From: an uncultured Bacteroidota bacterium
GTDB taxonomy: Bacteria > Bacteroidota > Bacteroidia > Flavobacteriales > Flavobacteriaceae
DNA: 64,000 bases
Direction of reading: 5' to 3'
NCBI GenBank assembly: GCA_902536935.1
Contig: CACAZM010000008.1
Coordinates: 1-64,000, forward strand
Shown here: piece by piece, positions 15,001 through 24,000 of the stretch
Position numbering within the stretch: the stretch's first letter is position 1
How the letters are laid out: the number at the start of each line of letters is the position of its first letter
Notes under the pieces: model-generated
What the model saw: only the letters and a program-made list of their open reading frames with translations
Told to the model about the DNA's origin: nothing
Database searches by the model: none
Position numbers and translations under genes: made by a program

Positions 15001-18000
15001 AATTAATGTGTTATACCACTCATCAAATTGCCACCTGTAGTCTTGACTCCAACTACTACCAGTCCATGTAGTAAAATAAGCTGCAGTCCTATCACCGTTA
15101 TTATAGGTATTGCCATACCTATAATTTGACCCTCTTATATTATAACTGCTGGTTCCAATATCAGCGAAAGGAATTTCATACCCTAACAGATAATTAGATT
15201 CTCCATTGGTGCTATATAATTTATCATTAGGAAGATTTAAATAGAAATAGTTATTTGTGTCTGTTGCATAGTTCTCATTATTAAACTTGTCATTAATCCA
15301 ACTTCCTGGAATTAAGTCATCTTTTGATTGTCCTCCATCAAGAGAATTAATTATTCCTGGATATTCTATAATGGCTGGTGATCTATGAGTAGAAGCTCTT
15401 GCAAGGGATTTTCCTTTAAAGTTTCGATTTGAATTTAATCCCAAGCTTATATTGGGGTTGCTTGATGGATTTTGATATGTTGAGCCATGCCATTCAAAAA
15501 CAAATGAATCCTCTTCGCTAATATCAACTGGATCTTTATAATCATCATATTTAGCTGTTCCATCATTTAAAACATAAATAGTGGCTCTAGGGGATTTTTC
15601 AAGTTGAAGACCCCAAATATTTATTGTCCCAGTTGTTGGATCACTAATTGCTTTAGGAAAAACAATACCAAAACGAGGATTGGCTGTAGTTCCAGGATTA
15701 CTTGTGCCATTAACATCTGTATTATTCCCAGGTATATAAGTAACATCGCCAGTTGTAAAAGTGAATTGATATCTTTTGAATTGATCACTATCAACAATTA
15801 GGTTATCAGACTTAAATGAATTATTAATTATATCGTCGGTGCTACCGTGTGTAATTTGTGCATTACCATCATATGCGAATAAATTAAAGTTTGAGTCTTC
15901 TGCAGACGCACTTGGTTTTCTGGCGTATACTGAAAGAGTATATGTGGTATTTGGCTCTAATTTATACCCCCCGTTATTCAAAACACCAGTATCAGAGGAA
16001 TTAAAAAATATGTGATCTTCAATGTTAGTTGCGCTTGCTCTATTTAAAGTAAGACCATGAACTGCATTACTATTTGCAGCCGCTCCCCAAACTGAATACC
16101 CTTTACCAGTTGATATTAGTCCTACACCCTTACCATCGTGCGTATTATTCGGACCAACGTAAACTGAAATATTTTCAGGATAATTGTAAGTGATTGTCCC
16201 ATAACTAGATAGACCATGAGATTGATGGATTTCTGTAAGATGATCTGAGTGGTAAACATAATTTGTGTTGATTGGAACTTGAGAGAGTTCTGGATTTGAA
16301 ATTAGATCTCCATTTACATCAGAAAGAGTATCTTGAATATCAAGGCCTGTGATTGTCTGAGTACCAGTGTTTGTAATATCAATTGTAAATGTTACTTCAT
16401 CGCCAGTATTTGTATATCCATCACCATCCTTATCACTAACATCTGCCACTTTTGTTACATCAATTGAGCTTGTACTATTTAGTTCTGTTACAACTGGATT
16501 TTCTAATGTTTCCGTGATTGTAATATCTCCTACAGAAACACTCGTTTCAGGTTTAACCATAGTGGCTGTTACTGTAACCTGGTTGGATAAGAGGTCTCCA
16601 GCATCGATATCTGCTTGAGTAACTGTATGTTGAGCGGTGTATACAGCAGTATTATCTTGTTTGAGCACTCCAAACTCCATAGTGGTTTGATCAGCACCTA
16701 CAAGGTCTGCTTCTATCCAATCAATGACATCATTTTGGCCAGATGCCCAATAAAGTATTGCTCCCTTTTTGTAAAGTGTGGATGTTGTGTGATGAATATA
16801 ACTATTTTGGATATGAGTCTCGTAATGTTCGTTTGAAGTATTTCCTGTAGTACTATTATAGACATACATATTACTTGCCTTTGTATACTCGCCATCCCCT
16901 CTTTCTGAAACCTCAACATCTTTTGGAATGAAATAATACCACATGTCATGATCACTACTAGAATAATTCCACTGATTGTTATAATAATATCTAATTGTCC
17001 CCCAATCAGTATTTTTTGTTTTATGATTTACATCATTCCAACCCGTTCTATAATTATACATATAAGTGTAAACTTTAAACTCCTTGTTAGGATCACTCGA
17101 ATCAATATCAATTCTATATATTCCTTGTACAGCCCAGCCGTGTGTAACGGTGTAAGTAACCCCTTCGAGTGTGAATGTCTCTGTTGACATTACACCACTA
17201 GATTTATTTCTTTCAGAAAAATTAAGCCCTACATAATTTCCATTGGGTGTTTGAATACTACCTATATTTGACGGGGTTGAATGATAAATTTTAAAATAAC
17301 CACATCCATTACAAGCACCCCCACTAGTAAAATATTGCCAATAAGAACCACCACTGTTCGCTTTCATGTCCTCATCAGTCCTTATTGGTAAACCAATAGT
17401 ATAATTATTTGGATTTGATGTGTTGCCTAAAGATTCAATTTGAATTTCTCCTTCTTCGTGATTGCCGGTATTTAACTCCTCTACATATGTCGTTTGTAGC
17501 TCAAAGCTTAATGCTTGATTTGAAAGAGTATCCTTTACAACTATATCTTTTAAAGGCTCCAAAGAATTATTTACAACCGTGATCTCGTAATTGATTACAT
17601 CCCCAACATCAACAGTGGTGTTGCCATCGTTTTGCGTTATTGTAGCTATTTTTTCAACAAGCATAGATGGATTAAAACAACCTGCATCATATTCCTCCTC
17701 TCTATAATCTAAAATACCATTGTTATCAAAGTCATCAGGAACAGTGTAGCCATCTGTACCACTGCTAATTTTACCGAAGCTATCTACAGTGTAAGGAGCA
17801 TCATCCCCCAAAATTCCATCTCTATCAGCTACCAGTGTGCTGTCTGTGTATCCTGCTTCGCCAGTGTCAAAACATCCATCACCATCAGAGTCAAGTTGAA
17901 AAGCATCAATGATCCCATCGCCATCTGAATCAATAATTGTAGCTCCAAATACGGGATCATGAATTGTATCAAAATCTGTATCAACAAATGCTGAATCATT

Positions 18001-21000
18001 GAAATCCAACATCCCATCTAAGTTTGTATCAATAGCTTCAAAGCCTGCTTCAACAACATCATAAATTCCGTCGTTATCAGAATCTAGATCTAAGTGGTTT
18101 GGAACACCATCTCCATCAATATCTCCATTACAGCTATCTTGATAATCAAATACAATCGCATCTAATTGAATTGAAACACTATTATCTGGATCATATGCTG
18201 AGAACAAGATTGCCAGCTGGGTTGTTTCAGAATCTGTGGTGAAATTATATGTTTCTTCACCCCATGATGCGCTAGGTGTAAATGTCTGACTTAATTCAAA
18301 GTCAGAATTCATGGATTGTAACTGCAAAAGAGTTTGACCGCCGGATTGATACCCTCCATTTACATCAAAATATATGACCCCCGCTCTATGAACAAAACTT
18401 ACCGTATAATCAGTGTTAGGTGTTACGTTTTCAATTACAACAATTCTATCAAAGCTGGTGTTTGGATCGTGAGAAGACTCATCCCAATAACTTAAATCAT
18501 TTTCACCTGCGCTCTGTAAAAGCTGAATAAACTTACCGTAATCTTTACCATTACTATCAACATAGGGCTGATATAAATTTGTTCCTGACCAAATTTCACC
18601 ATCACTATTTACTGAAGAAAATGGTGGGGCAATACTTGGTTCCTGAAACTTATCCATACTATTATCCGGATAATAATTGTTGCCTGTGTAATTATCAAAT
18701 GAATCTCCGTTCAAGCTAAATGAAAAACAACCTTCTATTTCATCTAGAATTCCATCATTATCATCATCTAAATCTAATGTGTCTGGAACACCATCCCCAT
18801 CAGTGTCAGTGGAGAGAGGAACAAAAGCTGGATCTTCTACAGCTGGAGTATTTGGATTATCACTTGTAGCATCTAGGTCTGGCCTTGAAGTATCTGGATT
18901 TCTCTCAGAATTTCCAATAAATGCAATACTATTGTAAATACCTCCTGAGTTAATATCGCTGATTGTAATCGGATAAGTAATGGTATGTGTTTCAACTTCT
19001 CCAACATTCAAAACATAGGGCTGAGCAGTATTTACATTGTTCCCCGTTTGAGAGTCTAGTACTAAAGATGGTGGGGTTATAGGTACGTTAAATCCATTAT
19101 ACATTACATCGGTGTAATTTGAATTTAATGTGATTACATCAGCCCCTGTGTTGATTATCTTTACAGTGAAGACAACATTGTCCCCTTCATTAACTCCAGG
19201 AGTTCCGTTGTCATCAAAATACTCACCAGTTTTTTCAACCTTAAATGATGGTAAATCGCCAATATAAAGTATTGTTGGGTCATCAGTAGTGTTCAAATCG
19301 AGATCGTCTCCGTCATCACTAACATCAGTGGTGACGATAGTTCCTCCACTGTCTCTAGAGATTGCTGTTAATGAATTAGAAAGTCCTTTCGAAGTTACAT
19401 CCGCTGCTGTAATGGTATATTTTGCCTCATAAACTGCGACGTCACCGTAAGATAAGTTATCTAGAAAAGAGCCAGTCGATATGTTTCCATCTTTGTCAAG
19501 GGTCTCTATATATTCAATATACTTAACGGGATTTGTATTTGGTACTGGATCATACTGAAGATCAGAAGAGTCAAAGTTTTGAAATGAGTCCTGGAAACTA
19601 AAGTTAAGAAGGGTAATATTCCCTGTGTTTTCTATTTCAATTTTATAGGTTAAAATTTCACCCTCTTCATAAAGACCATCACCATCATCCTGATGATTAA
19701 TAATTGTTTTTGTTACTTCCATAAGTGGATTTGGGGCAATTACAATCTCGGTTGGATTTTGACCTGTATCGTCTGGGCCTGTATCTCCATCATCAGAAAT
19801 ATCTGAAATTAAATCAACTCCTGCTGCAACTGCATCTACTGTGACACTATTTACAAGTCCTCCAACATCAATTGTGTTTTGGCTTACCACATAAGTAGCT
19901 GTATAAAGAATTGATTCGCCAGGTCCAATTGATTCGGGAGAAACCGTAGTAGAAGGACCAACCAGTTCGGGTGTTAGATCTATTGGGTTTAATGGGGTTT
20001 TGTCAACAAAGCTCTCAGTAAATGTGAAGTTATCAACTGTTACATTTCCTGTATTTGTAATCGTAATGTTGAATGTAATTGTTTCGCCTCTATCTACATA
20101 TCCATTATTATTATCATCACTCCATTCCCATTCTTTTATGACTTCAATTGATGGACTTTTTACAATTGTAACTTTTGTAACATCGCTATCATCCCCATCT
20201 GTATTGTCCCCGTCATTACTCGTTTTTGAAACATTCGTACCAATATTAGATTGAGCATCTAATGAAGAAGAATTAGATATTTCACCCCCATCAACAGCTT
20301 CTTGAGCAACTGTGTACCTCGCTTCCCAAACGACAATATCTCCAGGAGCTAAAACAAGCTCACTAGAGTTAGTTGTTTCAGTAAATTTTATCAGAAATTG
20401 TGGGTATCCAATATCTAGTGATAGTGGGTTTCCAGAACTGGTGATTGTGTCAGTTGGAGCGTCAGGAATATTTAAAACTGTGTTTCCAGTATTCTCAATT
20501 TTAATGTAATAAACAAGCTCGTCCCCTAGAACAGGACTAACAACTGGCTGAGAAATTTCAAATAATCTTCCCATGCCAAGTTGGTTAGGGCTATATGTAT
20601 AAAGGTTTGAAACTGGTGCATGAGTAATTTGTCCGGAGTTAACCAGTGCATCCACAGTAATCTGGGTGTATGAATTGACACTTCCATTTCCAGGTGCTCC
20701 AGAAGTTGTTACCAAATAATTGTATTCACTCCCGTCTTCTGTTTGGCTAAAACGGAGTGGGAATCCTGAATTTGAGGAGTCTGATTGTCTAAAACGATAA
20801 GTCTTACCTCTTTCAAATGTTATGTTTGATTTTACTTGTCCTTCCTGACTGTACACAAATTCACCATTTGAAACAGTCACATCGTAAACAATTGGAGTAG
20901 GGTTTGACTCCTGAGGGACCATGAGGTATTTTGTAATCTCAAAATCAGGATTTTCATCAATTACAAATGTTGTATAATCAAAATTTGCTGGTTCATCTTC

Positions 21001-24000
21001 AAAAGCATCATTTATATCATCTTTACTTCTAGCTGTTTTTGATTCATCCAACAAATCAACATAAGAAACGTCTAAGATGTTTCTTACACCTCCATAATCT
21101 TTAATTTCCTGAGTTATTGTTAAAACTGCTTGGTACATAGCAGTATATAATGGGAGTATTTTTGTATTATCAATAATTTCATTGTTATTAAGGACATCCT
21201 TTATGTAAACAATTTCGTTGTTATTATCATACTCTAAATCTGTACAATCTGTCGGATCAGGACAGCTTATAAATTCTAAAGTATCTGTAAAAAAATCAAC
21301 CCCGACAGGCTTGTATATAGAAACGTTTCCTGTGTTTTTAAGTTTAATTGAATAAACTAGTTTTTCTCCAACATCTGCCTCGCCATTGGCATTTGTATCC
21401 ATAAGTGAAACCGTCTTTTCAACTTCAAGATCTAAATCCTTAGCTATTGGTACCTCTGTTGGGTTTTTAGCAGGTGAGGCTAATTTATCAGCATCATCAG
21501 ATTGGTATGTTACGCCATCGTAATCGACTGTAAAAGTATTTGAAATCCCTCCAGCGTCTACTGCATCTTGATTTATAGTAAAACTTGCCGTGTAAGATGA
21601 CTTTTCACCAACTTCTAATGTTCCCTCTGGAGAAGTAGATCCAGACGCCGGTGTTATTATTCCTCCATATACAACTGGGCCAATTGGTAAACTTGTTGGG
21701 GTTTCAAGACCAGATAGAATATCGTTTGTAACTATACCTGTTACTTTACTATTTCCAATGTTTTCAACTGTAATATAAAAAGTGATTACTTCTCCCACTT
21801 CTGGATTAGTAGACCCACTCCAAGTTTTTACAATTTTTAAGTTATTCTGAGGAGAAATGTAAACTTTGGTTTTATCCCCCGAAGTATCCCCGTCAAGATC
21901 ATCTCCATCATCACTAACCTCCTGTGGAATAGACTTTGTAGTATCCCCATCAAGATAATTCCCTGTAACAGTTATTTGATTTTCTATGAACTGTACATTA
22001 GGAATCCCATTTTCAATCACTTCACCTGCGTTATCATAATCGGCTTGTGTAATGGTGTGTGTTGCTGAAAAGGTTAAAATTTCCCCAACAAGAAGGGTGT
22101 ATTTTGATGAATCATTCGGATCAATAATTTCGGTAGAAGTTCGATTGATATTTGACTCAACAAAAGAAATTGTCGGAGGAGTTGCAGCAACATCTCCGGA
22201 ATAATTCATCTGATCAGTAATATCCATATTAAACACACTTACATTTCCTGTGTTTTCAATAGTTAATGTGTATTCAATTGTGTCTCCTGGGTCAGGTGCT
22301 CCGATATTTCCAGAACTTGTGTTGTCTATATATCTACCGATTTTTGTGGCTTCCACTGATCCTTGAATTTCGAATGAATAATCAGTTCTGTCCCCAATTA
22401 CTCCACCAGGTTTGTCACTAAATTGTTCTACATCTCTGACAAAATTTCCAAGACTTTGGGCTGAAACCTTTGCACTGTTATAAAGCGTTGCAATACTTTG
22501 ATCAAAAACGGATTGCTGAATGACATATTCGACTGTAAATATTTTTTCTTCATCTATAGCTAAACCTATAGGAGTTGTGTATGAATGAGTAACTGCAGAT
22601 GTAAGGTCTGCAATAACATTAGATGGATCTGAATCAGATTCGTGATCATACAATATGTCCTCAACAAGTAAGTTACTTAATGTAACTTGACCATTATTTT
22701 TAACTGTTATTGTATACACAAGTTTATCCCCAACTCCGATTTCACCGTCATTATTCAAATCCTGTTGAGCAACTTCCTTGAAAACACTCATGGATTTTAC
22801 CGCCGATAATATGGTTATGGTTTTATTATCTTGATTTAAATCTGGATCATAATCATCATGCTCGGGATCTTCAGAAGCATCACTAACTGTTATACCTCCT
22901 TCTCCCCCACTTCCAATAGGGCTTGTTCCAGAGACAGTTATCTGATTTTCTATTCGACCTGAGCTTGCTGCCACCTCAGAAATCGTATAGGAAAGTTCAA
23001 AGATTGCCTTTTTACCTGGCGCTAGAGTCCCCGCCGTTGCTGTATTACTATCTTGTGAGACTGTTAATGAAATATCAGAAAGTTCTTGATCTTGAATTAT
23101 ACTGTTAAAGCCATCTTTAATGTCTTCAATAAAATTCCAAGAAATAGGGACTCCATTCGAGTCTTTTTGTAAAGAAATATCTAAAGTTACATTTCCTGTG
23201 TTTTCTACTTCAATAGTATATAAAATCTCATCCCCTATACTGTTCCCTCCAGTTGGTAAGCTTGCACTTTTCTTGACTCTAACTGAGGGGTCCTGAGCAG
23301 TTTCTGAATCAACACATAGATCAGACGAAGCGTTTTCAGTAATTACAACATTTGTGTCATTTGCATTGGAAGCTTGGACTTCTCCTAAACAGTTTTTAAC
23401 ACCCCCTCCATCAATTGTTTCTTGATCAACTATTATATAGGCTGTATATGTTGCAGTCTCACCGACCAATAAAACCCCTTGGTCTGATCCTTGATCGCTT
23501 ATGACATGAATTGGGAGTTTAGGGGTTGAGTTTTGTTCATTTTGAATTTCTATTCGATCGGTTGAACCATATATACTAGTAATCTCGTCATCAAATATTG
23601 AGATGTTTGTAAGATCTGCTGATCCATCATTATAAACCTGAACAGTCCAACTCCATATTTCTCCGACTACTGGCTCCCCTTGAAACCAATTTGGATCTTC
23701 ATCTATTTGTGGAAATGGAGGGAATAAGCGCTCACTTGGGTTATCAGCAACTTTACTTACAGTCATTGATGTAATTTCATCACCAATAGTTGTTATGTTC
23801 GGATCTCTAGTTGTATCCCCAGTGGTATTTCCATCTGAGTCATCTCCATTGTCACTATAATCCAGCTCATTATCTGTTTGACCCGCAGAGCTTCCAACTG
23901 CCTCAACATAAAATTGAACTAATCCAGAAGTTACTGCTGAATCAAAAGTATATGTGGCTGTATATTCTGCTGTTTCGCCTACACTTAAAATTCCTTCAGG

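Noticed and set aside
12699-18017. Minus-strand ORFs 12699-12896, 16713-16955 and 17829-18017
   Set aside because: Out of frame with the giant gene, no recognisable domain, overlapped by well-supported module sequence.
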